Source: Chryseobacterium binzhouense
GTDB lineage: Bacteria > Bacteroidota > Bacteroidia > Flavobacteriales > Weeksellaceae
Reading direction: 5' to 3'
Assembly: GCF_007474545.1 (NCBI RefSeq)
Contig: NZ_VKOG01000002.1
Coordinates: 552,796-616,795 of the forward strand
DNA length: 64,000 nucleotides
The notes below the pieces were generated by a model, which saw nothing but the letters and a program-made list of their open reading frames with translations, was not told the origin of the DNA and made no database searches. Positions within the stretch are counted from its first letter, which is position 1, and each line of letters begins with the position of its first letter. Below are positions 14,987 through 23,033 of this stretch, piece by piece. A program made the position numbers and the translations under genes.

Positions 14987-17482
14987 TTAAATCAATCCAA
15001 ACTGCTCAAAATGATGCGTAAAATGCTTTTTATGCATCAATTCCCACATTTCCTTATTCAGTTTTCCGAATACGAAATTCATGTGTTCTGCCTGTGGATT
15101 TTCTTTGTAATAAATTACAAATCTTTTTAAATTATCAATGAAAGACTGTTTTGCAGCTTCGAGATTTTTATGTCTTAACTCCAATAGTTTTTCATCATCC
15201 GCCAAAAACGGCGCAGGGAAATCTTTCGGCATTTTTCTGTGGTTATATAAAGAATCCTGCCATTTTTCCAACTGTTCTTCAGGAGTGAAGCACCTATCAG
15301 CTTCCGGTTCGCCAAGACTTACCAAAACCCCGTGTTCCAGATGTTCTATCATTTGCTGAGGAGACATTTTTCCCCAGTTTGGCTGAGTAGAATCTGTTAA
15401 TCCATTTAGTATTTTCTGAATATTTTTTAAGTTTAAATTGATAAAAGGAGACTGTTTTGCCACCAACGTTAAAATAGTTGCCACACAAACGATCTCATCT
15501 CTCTGATTTACGACCTCAACTAACCATTTCACAACGCCGGAAGGAATATTTCTTCCTTTTACCCCTCTGTTGATTTTTTCTTTTGCCGTTAAATACACCG
15601 TAATGGTATCTCCAGCATAAACAGGTTTAAAGAACGAACAGTTTTCCAGTCCGTAATTCGCGATAACCGGTCCTTTTTTCCCTGAAACAAACAATCCTGC
15701 CGCTGCGGAAAGAATAAAATAGCCATGAGCAACAGTTTTATCGAAAATTGTTCCTGTTAAACTTGTTGCATCCGTGTGTGCATAGAAGTGATCCCATGAA
15801 ACATTGGAGAAATTTACGATATCTGCGTCTGTAACCGTTCTTCCTGCTGTTTCCAGAGAATCTCCCACTTCAACTTCCTCAAAATATTTCTGGAAAGGAT
15901 GTTTGTCTGAATATTTTTTCTCGGCTCCTTGCTGATAAATTTTGGTAATCGCGGTTAAAACATCCGGAGAACCCTGAATTGCCGTTTTCTGAAGGAAGAA
16001 ATGAAGACCATTTAATCCGCCCATTTCTTCACCGCCTCCTGCTCTTCCGGGACCGCCATGCATCAAAGTCGGAAGCGGAGAACCGTGACCTGTGCTTTCT
16101 TTTGCACTGTCTCTGTTCAGTACAAAAATTCTTCCGTGCTGTGAAGCCATTTTCCACGCTGTTTCGGCGACAAATTTGTCATCATGCGAGATAATTGAGC
16201 CAACAAGACTTCCTTTTCCTCTTTTTGCCAAAGCTGCCGCTTCTTCCGCATCTTTGTAAGGCATCAACGTAGAAACCGGACCAAAAGCCTCAACATCGTG
16301 AGAAATATTTTTAGTAAACGGAGAGTCATTTAAGAATAATTTCGGACTCATGAAAGCTCCGTTTTCATAATCGGCATCTACCAATTCGTGCTTTCCGTCG
16401 TAAATTAACTCGGTTTCAGCTTTAAGCAAATCAACTTTTCTTAAAACCTCATCATACTGTTGTTTTCCGACCAAAGATCCCATTCTGGTTTCTCTACTCA
16501 ACGGATTTCCGATTTTTGTCTGGTCTAAAGCTTTAGATAAAGCATTCTGAACATCACCAATTAAGTTTTCGGGAACAATAATTCTACGGATTGCCGTACA
16601 TTTTTGTCCTGCTTTCGTCGTCATTTCGTTACGAACTTCTTTGATGAATAAATCAAACTCGGGAGTTCCCGGTTTTGCATCCAACCCAAGAATTGAACAG
16701 TTCAAAGAATCTGCTTCCATATTGAAACGAACGGCATTTCCTGCAATTGAAGGCAGAGATTTTAATTTTCTTCCTGTTGTTGCAGAACCTGTGAACAAAA
16801 CAGAATCTCCATCCTGCACATAATCCAGAATATTTCCCGGTTCACCGCAAACCAACTGAACCGCTCCTTCCGGAAGAATTCCGCTTTCAATCATATCCTG
16901 AAAAACAGCGTTTGTTAAATAAGAACCGAAAGGAGAAGGTTTTACAATCGAAGGAACACCTGCTAACAATGATGTAGATAACTTTTCCAGCATTCCCCAA
17001 ACTGGAAAGTTGTAAGCATTAATTTGTACTGAAACCCCTTCACTCGGCGTTAAAATATGAGTTCCCAAAAAAGTTCCGTTTGCTGAAATTTTCTGAGTAT
17101 CTCCATCTACCCAAAATGGGGTGTTCGGAAGCATTCTTTTTGCCAATCCTGAATACGTGAAGAATGTACCAAAACCTCCTTCAATATCTACCCAGGAGTC
17201 AACGTGAGTTGCTCCTGTTTTATACGATAGTTCGTAATATTTTTTCTTTCTTTCTAAAAGGTAAAGCGCGACTTTTTTCAACATTTCACCACGATCGTAG
17301 AATGTCATGGATGAAAGGTTTTTGTAACCTACCGTTCTTCCGTAATCTAAAGCCTGCTCAAAATTCAGACCTTCCGTGTCGGAAATGGCAACCTGTTCTC
17401 CGTTTACAGCATTGTATAAAGGAATCCCGTTTCCGTTTCCTTCGATCCATTCGCCGTAGATATAGTTTTTTAACTTTTCCAT
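14987..17482 (-). CDS. paaZ: Bifunctional PaaZ (oxepin-CoA hydrolase / semialdehyde dehydrogenase) with an extra C-terminal DUF1569/DinB-like domain
   Basis: The 831-residue protein opens the oxepin-CoA ring (MaoC domain) and oxidises the resulting aldehyde (ALDH domain) in phenylacetate breakdown. Residues 1 to about 515 are the aldehyde dehydrogenase, with Glu256 (FNMEAD) and Cys295 (AGQKCTAIRR) at the same numbers as in the E. coli enzyme. Residues about 530-675 are the MaoC hydratase, with SWDHFYAHTD and VAHGYFI. E. coli PaaZ ends near residue 681. Here about 150 residues follow, with PNWGKMSPQQMIEHLEHG and a final KKHFTHHFEQFG, which fit the DUF1569/DinB-like four-helix fold with histidines (about 714, 717, 823) able to bind a metal. 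The role of this extension is unknown. It is the last paa gene before a terminator. Confidence 0.95.
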   Translation of the reverse strand: MEKLKNYIYGEWIEGNGNGIPLYNAVNGEQVAISDTEGLNFEQALDYGRTVGYKNLSSMTFYDRGEMLKKVALYLLERKKKYYELSYKTGATHVDSWVDIEGGFGTFFTYSGLAKRMLPNTPFWVDGDTQKISANGTFLGTHILTPSEGVSVQINAYNFPVWGMLEKLSTSLLAGVPSIVKPSPFGSYLTNAVFQDMIESGILPEGAVQLVCGEPGNILDYVQDGDSVLFTGSATTGRKLKSLPSIAGNAVRFNMEADSLNCSILGLDAKPGTPEFDLFIKEVRNEMTTKAGQKCTAIRRIIVPENLIGDVQNALSKALDQTKIGNPLSRETRMGSLVGKQQYDEVLRKVDLLKAETELIYDGKHELVDADYENGAFMSPKLFLNDSPFTKNISHDVEAFGPVSTLMPYKDAEEAAALAKRGKGSLVGSIISHDDKFVAETAWKMASQHGRIFVLNRDSAKESTGHGSPLPTLMHGGPGRAGGGEEMGGLNGLHFFLQKTAIQGSPDVLTAITKIYQQGAEKKYSDKHPFQKYFEEVEVGDSLETAGRTVTDADIVNFSNVSWDHFYAHTDATSLTGTIFDKTVAHGYFILSAAAGLFVSGKKGPVIANYGLENCSFFKPVYAGDTITVYLTAKEKINRGVKGRNIPSGVVKWLVEVVNQRDEIVCVATILTLVAKQSPFINLNLKNIQKILNGLTDSTQPNWGKMSPQQMIEHLEHGVLVSLGEPEADRCFTPEEQLEKWQDSLYNHRKMPKDFPAPFLADDEKLLELRHKNLEAAKQSFIDNLKRFVIYYKENPQAEHMNFVFGKLNKEMWELMHKKHFTHHFEQFGLI

Positions 17483-17500
17483 ATAATATTTAATTTAACT

Positions 17501-17538
17501 ATGTATCAATCTTTTACACAGATACATTTTTATATTGT
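17501..17538. repeat. Word-type inverted repeat between the esterase gene and paaZ
   Basis: ATGTATC (17501-17507) pairs with GATACAT (17521-17527), followed by the word TATTGTTACATTTTT. It belongs to the same AACAATGTA/TACATTGTT-like set that fills other gaps of the paa region. Confidence 0.5.
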
Positions 17539-17545
17539 TACATTT

Positions 17546-18376
17546 TTAATTTTTCGGTTCCTGATACGGAAACAATTTTACCAAACCTTCATACAAACTT
17601 CTGTGTAGGATTGTTGCATGATTGTCTGTTTCCATCATTTTATATTCCACTGTCCAGTTTTTCTTGTTTGATTTTTTTAAAACATCAAATAAATCTTCTG
17701 CATCTTTTACCATTACAGGATGCTCTCCTTTTCCAACGGAAATGTAAATAAATTTTTTAGTATCCGGAATTTTAGCTAATAATTGAGGAGCCTGTTTTAG
17801 AAGACTTTCATCATCCCACCACAAACTCGGACTGATAATAAAGTAATTATTGAACAGTTCAGGCTTTTTCAATAAAATTTCGGTTGCTAAAAGTCCGCCG
17901 AGAGATTGTCCGAATAGATAGTTATCGGTGGTTTTGAACTGACTTTCAATATAAGGCTTCAATTCTTTATCTAAAAAATTAATAAACTTATCTGAATGTC
18001 CTGTTGTAGGGTAATCTTTCTGTAAATCTTTTAAATCCGTATGAAAAGTAAAGTCTCTCTTTCTGTCAATATTCGCAATTCCAACCACAATTGTTTCCGG
18101 CATGGAATACATTTGGTTAAAGAACTGAACCAAGCCTGTCACATGAATAAAATCTTCATTCATACCTCCATCCAAAAGATAAATAATTGGATAAGATTTT
18201 GTTTTGTCGAATTTTTGTGAAAGATAGATGTTCAAAGTTCTCTCTTCATTCAAAATTTTAGATTGTATCGTTCTGATTTCTCCAATAATCAGTGGTTTTA
18301 CATTTTCAGTCTGGGCGAAAACCAGAGACTGAAATGCAAACAGAATACTGCAGAAAATGAGAAGTTTTTTGATCAT
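17546..18376 (-). CDS. Secreted esterase of the PF00756 (Fes/EstD-like) type
   Basis: The protein has 276 residues and a signal peptide (ending SLVFAQ), followed by an alpha/beta-hydrolase domain. The nucleophile elbow is FGQSLGGLLA, and IYLLDGG supplies the usual oxyanion region; the catalytic His is probably in ETDNHATILHRSLYEG, which is typical of the putative-esterase family acting on siderophores, acyl esters or peptides. It lies between paaY and paaZ on the same strand, 11 bases after paaY, so it is co-transcribed with the phenylacetate genes. Being exported, it might release phenylacetate-type acids from esters outside the cytosol, but that link is only inferred from context. Confidence 0.88.
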   Translation of the reverse strand: MIKKLLIFCSILFAFQSLVFAQTENVKPLIIGEIRTIQSKILNEERTLNIYLSQKFDKTKSYPIIYLLDGGMNEDFIHVTGLVQFFNQMYSMPETIVVGIANIDRKRDFTFHTDLKDLQKDYPTTGHSDKFINFLDKELKPYIESQFKTTDNYLFGQSLGGLLATEILLKKPELFNNYFIISPSLWWDDESLLKQAPQLLAKIPDTKKFIYISVGKGEHPVMVKDAEDLFDVLKKSNKKNWTVEYKMMETDNHATILHRSLYEGLVKLFPYQEPKN

Positions 18377-18387
18377 AATAATTTTAA

Positions 18388-18981
18388 TTATTTCACATCA
18401 TTCCAAATGCTGTAATCCACAATTTTCGTAGGAATCTGCTGAATATATTCTGTGAAAGGTTCACAAGGCAGAATAGCATCTTTTCCTTCTCTTGCCAGTT
18501 CCTGATATAATTTTGTTCCTTCCGTTTTCCATTTGATCATTTCATCAGAAACATCGCGAATAATCTTTGCAGGACTTCCGACAATTAATTTTCTGGCATC
18601 ACATCTGAAGTTTGCCGGAACAAAAGCTAAAGCGCCGATGATACATTCGTCACCGATGACCGCTTTGTCCATCACGACAGAATTCATTCCGACCAGACAA
18701 TTTTTTCCGATATGCCCAGAATGGATAATCGCTCCATGCCCGATGTGTGCAGACTCTTCAAGTATGGTTTCAATTCCCGGAAAAACGTGCAGGGTACAGT
18801 TTTCCTGAACATTGGCACCGTCTTTTACTATTATTTTTCCCCAGTCGCCACGAATCACTGCATTGGGACCAACATAAACTTCTTCGCCGATTTCCACGTT
18901 GCCAATAATCACTGCTTGTGGATGAACAAAAGCTGAAGGTTTTATGATGGGGCGAATTCCGTGATATGAGTAGATATTCAT
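18388..18981 (-). CDS. paaY: PaaY-type hexapeptide-repeat protein (gamma-carbonic-anhydrase fold thioesterase)
   Basis: The 197-residue left-handed beta-helix protein has repeated hexapeptides from about residue 15 to 140 (for instance ILEESAHIGHGAIIHSGHIG), with the histidines that bind the metal in gamma-carbonic-anhydrase relatives. PaaY hydrolyses CoA esters that would trap CoA when the phenylacetate pathway stalls. ATG 18981 (MNIYSYHG) fits the family length (196 in E. coli). A longer frame reaches 19029 but would translate the intergenic repeat, so it is rejected. It sits between paaJ and the secreted esterase gene. Confidence 0.9.
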   Translation of the reverse strand: MNIYSYHGIRPIIKPSAFVHPQAVIIGNVEIGEEVYVGPNAVIRGDWGKIIVKDGANVQENCTLHVFPGIETILEESAHIGHGAIIHSGHIGKNCLVGMNSVVMDKAVIGDECIIGALAFVPANFRCDARKLIVGSPAKIIRDVSDEMIKWKTEGTKLYQELAREGKDAILPCEPFTEYIQQIPTKIVDYSIWNDVK

Positions 18982-18989
18982 AATTTTAG

Positions 18990-19086
18990 TTTGAGAATTA
19001 ATCAATTTGAAAATTTGATAATGTACCAATTTGAAATTAAAATGCGATGTGACATTTTCAAATTCTCAAATTAGCACATTTTCAAA
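18990..19086. repeat. Inverted word repeat without a gene inside (paaY/paaJ gap)
   Basis: The left part is built of AATTTGAAAATTTG and ACCAATTTGAAATT words and the right part of their complements (ATTTTCAAATTCTCAAATT). The right arm holds the 19-mer AAATTAGCACATTTTCAAA (19068-19086), which recurs unchanged at 21836-21854 and with two changes at 23416-23434, next to a four-helix-bundle gene. This looks like an empty copy of that element. Confidence 0.7.
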
Positions 19087-20292
19087 TTAAACTCTTTCAA
19101 TCACCATCGCATACCCTTGTCCGACACCGATACAAAGCGTACACAATGCATATTTTTTATTTTGTTTCTGTAGTTCCATTGCCGCAGAACCAACGATTCT
19201 GGCTCCGGAAACTCCAAGTGGATGACCGATTGCAATAGCACCTCCGTTTGGATTTACTCTTGAATCATCATCCTGTAAGCCTAAACTTCTTGTTACAGCT
19301 AAAGCCTGAGCCGCAAATGCCTCATTTAACTCAATGATATCCATATCGTCTAATGAAAGATTCAGTCTTTTTAATAGTTTTTGAGTCGCTTCTACAGGTC
19401 CGATTCCCATGATTCTTGGCTCAACACCGGCAACAGCAGAACCTAAGATTTTAGCTTTAGGTTTTAAACCATATTTTTTTACAGCTTCTTCACTTGCTAA
19501 AATTAAAGCTGCTGCTCCGTCATTCATTCCGGAAGCATTTCCTGCGGTTACCGTTCCTTCTTTTCTGAAAGCCGGACGAAGTTTTCCTAATCCTTCCATT
19601 GAAGAAGTCGGCTTGATGAATTCGTCGGTATCAAATATTTTCGGTTCGCCTTTTTTCTGAGGAATTTCAACTTTTACAATTTCTTCTGCCAGTCTTCCGC
19701 TTTCCTGAGCCTTAGTAGCTTTCTGCTGAGACCAAAGGGCAAATTTATCCTGATCTTCACGACTGATGTTGTGGATGTCTGCTAAATTCTCTGCAGTTTC
19801 CCCCATTCCGTCAACGCCGTACATTTCTTTCATTTTCGGGTTTATGAATCTCCATCCGAAAGTGGTGTCAAACATCTGACTGTCTCTTCCGAAAGCTGTA
19901 CTTGGTTTTGACATTACATAAGGAGAACGTGTCATATGCTCTACTCCGCCTGCGATATAAATTTCACCTTCTCCTGCAGCAATTGCACGAAAAGCATTTG
20001 CCACCGCAGACATTCCTGAAGCACACAATCTATTCACCGTTTCCCCTCCGATTTTATATGGAAGTCCAGCCAATAAAAGCCCCATTCTGGCAACATTTCT
20101 ATTATCTTCTCCTGCCTGATTAGCGCACCCGAAAATAACGTCCTCAATTTCCTCAACAGGAACTTCAGGGTTTCTTGCTACAATTTCTTTAATAACAATG
20201 GCAGCCAAATCGTCGGCTCTTACTTCTGAAAGACCTCCGCCTAATTTTGAAATGGGAGTTCTTATGTAATCTATGATATATACGTTGTTCAT
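19087..20292 (-). CDS. paaJ: 3-oxoadipyl-CoA/3-oxo-5,6-dehydrosuberyl-CoA thiolase
   Basis: This 401-residue thiolase cleaves the last CoA esters of phenylacetate breakdown to acetyl-CoA and succinyl-CoA. The active-site cysteine lies in RLCASGMSAVANA, the His in GGAIAIGHPLGVSGARIV and the second Cys in LCTLCIGVGQGYAMVIERV. The start NNVYIIDYIRTPISKLGGGL is typical of the PaaJ/PcaF subgroup. It lies between the four-helix gene upstream and paaY downstream, with word repeats in both gaps. Confidence 0.95.
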   Translation of the reverse strand: MNNVYIIDYIRTPISKLGGGLSEVRADDLAAIVIKEIVARNPEVPVEEIEDVIFGCANQAGEDNRNVARMGLLLAGLPYKIGGETVNRLCASGMSAVANAFRAIAAGEGEIYIAGGVEHMTRSPYVMSKPSTAFGRDSQMFDTTFGWRFINPKMKEMYGVDGMGETAENLADIHNISREDQDKFALWSQQKATKAQESGRLAEEIVKVEIPQKKGEPKIFDTDEFIKPTSSMEGLGKLRPAFRKEGTVTAGNASGMNDGAAALILASEEAVKKYGLKPKAKILGSAVAGVEPRIMGIGPVEATQKLLKRLNLSLDDMDIIELNEAFAAQALAVTRSLGLQDDDSRVNPNGGAIAIGHPLGVSGARIVGSAAMELQKQNKKYALCTLCIGVGQGYAMVIERV

Positions 20293-20315
20293 AATAATTC
20301 AATTTAACAATCTAG

Positions 20316-20372
20316 TAATGTAACAATGTAACAATCATTGGTAGACTGTTATATTGGTACATTGTTACATTA
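20316..20372. repeat. Long hairpin directly after four-helix-bundle gene A
   Basis: Arms 20316-20335 and 20353-20372 are complementary at 19 of 20 positions. The arm reads TAATGTAACAATGTAACAAT. The hairpin starts within the TAA stop of the gene at 20370-20720. It could act as a terminator, a processing site, or one end of a mobile cassette. Confidence 0.8.
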
Positions 20373-20720
20373 ATTTTTTAAACTTGTACTTAATATTTTA
20401 TAAATAATTTTTCCAATCTCTATAATCTGACTTTCCAATTTTTCATCAAATGGATAGCTTTTAGAGTGTTTACAGAGATAGAGCCAATATTTTGTTTCTT
20501 CTAATTCTTTAGCTGCAATTTTAATTTTGTTGACAAAATCATTTTTGCTGTTAGGGTTTTGTGCTTCAAACGAGTTGGCTCCGATGCTTGTTCCGGAACG
20601 CAACAATTGTTTAGCAATAACAAATTTTCTCTTTTCGTCCAACAATTCACAAAATTCAATGATATCTAAAGAAAATTGAACTGTTTTCTCAATTAATGGA
20701 TTATTTTCGAAATTAATCAT
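20370..20720 (-). CDS. S23-like four-helix-bundle protein (A)
   Basis: The 116-residue all-helical protein belongs to the group related to the proteins encoded in 23S rRNA intervening sequences and to Avd of diversity-generating retroelements. The hallmark RSGTSIGANSFEAQ and the later KIKIAAKELEETKYWL are both present. The fold forms a positively charged pentamer in solved relatives; the cellular role of chromosomal copies is unknown. It lies inside the paa operon, between paaI and paaJ, flanked by word-type inverted repeats (a 20-bp hairpin at its 3' side). A paralogue, about 45 percent alike by eye, is at 23032-23385. No reverse transcriptase or rRNA is nearby, so neither classical context applies. 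Confidence 0.9.
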   Translation of the reverse strand: MINFENNPLIEKTVQFSLDIIEFCELLDEKRKFVIAKQLLRSGTSIGANSFEAQNPNSKNDFVNKIKIAAKELEETKYWLYLCKHSKSYPFDEKLESQIIEIGKIIYKILSTSLKN

Positions 20721-20747
20721 TTGTGTTAAAATTAATTTTTATTTCAT

Positions 20748-20785
20748 CATTGTTAAATTATTATACTGATAAATTGTTACATTGA
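20748..20785. repeat. Word repeat upstream of four-helix-bundle gene A
   Basis: This AT-rich stretch reads, on the minus strand, AATGTAACAAT, a middle part, and AATTTAACAAT. Both 11-mers also occur in the 3' flank at 20301-20340 on the plus strand, so the two flanks of gene A carry the same words in opposite orientation. Confidence 0.6.
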
Positions 20786-20786
20786 G

Positions 20787-21200
20787 CTATAGCTCCGTTA
20801 CTTTTTTTCCTATTTTATACACTGTTCCGACAAATTTTGCCACCAACTCTTCGTTTTGATTGGTAATTTTAATATCGTAAACAGCGGTTTTTCTGGTTTC
20901 ATTGACCAAAATACTTTCTGCTCTGAAAGTATCCGCTTCTTTTCCGGCTTTGGTAAAATTGATGATGCAATTCAATGCAACGGCTGCATCTCCGGAATTG
21001 TTGGACGAAAAAGCCAGTGCAGAATCTGCAAAAGCAAACGTAACGCCTCCGTGAACCGTTTTCAGCCCGTTAATCATTTCTTTTTTAATGGGCATTTCAA
21101 TTAAACAATAATTTTCTTTAACTTCAATCAGTTTGATATTCATCCATTGGGAAAAATAATCCTGATCAAACATATATTCTGCAACCTGTCTCGGATTCAT
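20787..21200 (-). CDS. paaI: PaaI-type hotdog-fold thioesterase
   Basis: The protein has 137 residues and a hotdog fold. The central motif TVHGGVTFAFADSALAFSSN contains the HGG and the aspartate typical of PaaI, which hydrolyses hydroxyphenylacetyl-CoA and similar esters to free CoA when the ring cannot be opened. The N-terminus ends a cluster of helices (ADEYMFD-like AEYMFDQDYFSQWM) usual for the family. Its ATG overlaps the stop of the preceding small membrane gene by four bases, so translation is coupled. Confidence 0.93.
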   Translation of the reverse strand: MNPRQVAEYMFDQDYFSQWMNIKLIEVKENYCLIEMPIKKEMINGLKTVHGGVTFAFADSALAFSSNNSGDAAVALNCIINFTKAGKEADTFRAESILVNETRKTAVYDIKITNQNEELVAKFVGTVYKIGKKVTEL

Positions 21201-21445
21201 TTACTCTTATTTAAATTTTTAAATCTAATCACATCTTTCCATGTGTATTCTCTGCCGTCCAAAATGAAAAAAGCTAAAAACATAAAGATGAAATAAACGA
21301 TAAAACCATATATATTGATGCTTTTTTCATCGTCCCATCCCAAATAATAAAAAAGAAATTTGATAAGAGAAAATCCAACTACAAAAATAACGGCATTCAC
21401 GAATGAGCGTAAAAAGTTCTTTTTTGTAAAAATTCTTTTAAACAT
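21197..21445 (-). CDS. Small membrane protein of unknown function in the paa cluster
   Basis: The protein has 82 residues, two membrane helices (about 14-33 and 43-62) and a basic N-terminus (MFKRIFTKKNFLRS). It overlaps paaI by 4 bases and follows the gene at 21461-21769 by 15. No family is recognised. It is not part of known paa clusters. Confidence 0.6.
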   Translation of the reverse strand: MFKRIFTKKNFLRSFVNAVIFVVGFSLIKFLFYYLGWDDEKSINIYGFIVYFIFMFLAFFILDGREYTWKDVIRFKNLNKSK

Positions 21446-21460
21446 GGTTTAAATTTCAGA

Positions 21461-21769
21461 TTAATGTGTTATTTCTTCATATAATTCATCAGCTAACTTG
21501 TCGTAAACCACCATGGTTTTTCCAAGAATGATTTGATTGTATGAAAGATTTTCGGAATTTGATGGATCTTCTGCTTGAAAACGTTCATGTAAATTAATTC
21601 CAAATTCATTTGCTAATCTTTTAATCAGTTCTTTATATTTTTCATTGAATTTGCCTAATAATTCAAGCTTTTCCTGATAATCATGTATCGAAGACAGTTC
21701 CTGACTGATGTATTCTTTTTCAATGATAAGCCTTGTTTCAAGTTCGGCTCTGAATAATTCTATATCCAT
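21461..21769 (-). CDS. Small helical protein of unknown function in the paa cluster
   Basis: The 102-residue soluble protein is acidic and almost wholly helical, with a probable coiled-coil part (residues 1-60, heptad-like spacing of L and I in ELFRAELETRLIIEKEYIS). No family is recognised. It lies between paaH and the small membrane gene. The gap in front of it contains an inverted word repeat (21776-21857), and the gene may have arrived together with its neighbour. Confidence 0.55.
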   Translation of the reverse strand: MDIELFRAELETRLIIEKEYISQELSSIHDYQEKLELLGKFNEKYKELIKRLANEFGINLHERFQAEDPSNSENLSYNQIILGKTMVVYDKLADELYEEITH

Positions 21770-21775
21770 AATTTT

Positions 21776-21857
21776 AATTTGAAAATTAAATCAATTTGAG
21801 AATTTGAAAATCAAAACCTACTGTAATAAATTTTCAAATTAGCACATTTTCAAATTT
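21776..21857. repeat. Inverted word repeat without a gene inside, next to paaH
   Basis: Left words (AATTTGAAAATT, AATTTGAGAATTTGAAAAT) face their complements on the right (AAATTTTCAAATT). The right arm has the 19-mer AAATTAGCACATTTTCAAA at 21836-21854, identical to 19068-19086. Confidence 0.7.
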
Positions 21858-22991
21858 TTAATTCAATTTACGAAGCAACGGGCTTTGTCTGTATCTTTCT
21901 TCCTGATATTCTTCGTACAGATTCTGCAAAGTTTCAGAGATTTTAGCATATCCGATTTCTTTTCCCCAAGCCAATAAACCTTTGGGATAATTTACGCCCT
22001 TCTGCATTGCCAATTCCAGATCTTCGTCATTTGCTACGCCTAACCTTTTTGCTTCTACGGCTTCATTAATCAGCATGGAAATAATTCTCATGAATATTTG
22101 TTGATAAAGCGCATCATCTTTCACTGGTTCCGGTTTAACAGCTCCTTCCGAATAATCGTAAAAACCTTTTCCTGTTTTTCTGCCGTGAAGTTTGGCTTCC
22201 GACATTCTTTGCTGTAGAAGAGATGGTTTGTATTTCGGATCGTAGAAATATTCGTTGTACACAGTTTTAGTCACCGATAAATTCACATCAACTCCTATTA
22301 AATCCATTAATTCAAAAGGTCCCATTTTAAAGTTACCTAAAGTTTTCATGGCATCATCAACCTGTTCTACCGTTGCGATGCTTTCCTCAACAATTCTCAA
22401 CCCTTCTCCATAGAAAGGACGGGCAATTCTGTTGACGATAAATCCGGGAATATCTTTTGCAATAACCGGAGTTTTCCCCCAATCTTTCATGAGATTGTAG
22501 ATTTTTTCCGCTAAAGATTTTTCGGTTAATAAGGATGGAATAACCTCCACTAAAGGCATCAACGGAGCCGGATTGAAGAAGTGAATTCCGATGAAACGCT
22601 CCGGTTTCTGTAATTCCGCACCAAGAGAGGTGATGGAAATGGAAGATGTATTGGAACCAATCACACAACTTTCAGAAACATGTTTTTCTAATTCTGTGAA
22701 AACTTTGGTTTTGATTTCTTTATTTTCAATGATGGCTTCAATGATCAATTCACAATCTTTGAAGTCCTTCAATTCTGTAGCGATGGAAATATTAGATAAA
22801 ATTTCAGTCATTTTCTCTGCCGAAATTTTCTGTTTATCAACCAATCTGGTTAACGTTTTTTCCAAACCTACGGTTGCCGTTTCTACCTGTTTTGTGTTGG
22901 CGTCATAAACCCAAACTTTGCATCCGTTCGTTGCGGCTACTTGTGCAATGCCGATTCCCATGGTTCCGGCACCGATAATTCCTACATTCAT
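21858..22991 (-). CDS. paaH: 3-hydroxyacyl-CoA dehydrogenase
   Basis: The 377-residue NAD-dependent enzyme oxidises 3-hydroxyadipyl-CoA in the beta-oxidation part of the pathway. The Rossmann motif GAGTMG is at residues 7-12, and the signature GIHFFNPAPLMPLVEVI contains the catalytic His. A C-terminal domain with IPGFIVNRIARPFYGEGLRI follows, plus a second one of about 90 residues. E. coli PaaH has about 475 residues, so this is the shorter bacterial form. The gene lies between four-helix gene B and the small genes before paaI. Confidence 0.95.
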   Translation of the reverse strand: MNVGIIGAGTMGIGIAQVAATNGCKVWVYDANTKQVETATVGLEKTLTRLVDKQKISAEKMTEILSNISIATELKDFKDCELIIEAIIENKEIKTKVFTELEKHVSESCVIGSNTSSISITSLGAELQKPERFIGIHFFNPAPLMPLVEVIPSLLTEKSLAEKIYNLMKDWGKTPVIAKDIPGFIVNRIARPFYGEGLRIVEESIATVEQVDDAMKTLGNFKMGPFELMDLIGVDVNLSVTKTVYNEYFYDPKYKPSLLQQRMSEAKLHGRKTGKGFYDYSEGAVKPEPVKDDALYQQIFMRIISMLINEAVEAKRLGVANDEDLELAMQKGVNYPKGLLAWGKEIGYAKISETLQNLYEEYQEERYRQSPLLRKLN

Positions 22992-23007
22992 ATTTTTAAT
23001 TTGAAAA

Positions 23008-23033
23008 TTTGGAAATGAGTTAATTTGAAAATT
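23008..23033. repeat. Left arm of the inverted repeat enclosing four-helix gene B
   Basis: This 26-nt arm is complementary at 24 of 26 positions to 23409-23434. It ends inside the stop codon of the enclosed gene (23032-23034). The two arms could fold into a long stem in the operon mRNA with the whole gene in the loop. Confidence 0.8.

Noticed and set aside
18982-19029. Longer PaaY start at 19029
   Set aside because: It would translate the intergenic word repeat; the ATG at 18981 matches the family length and start.
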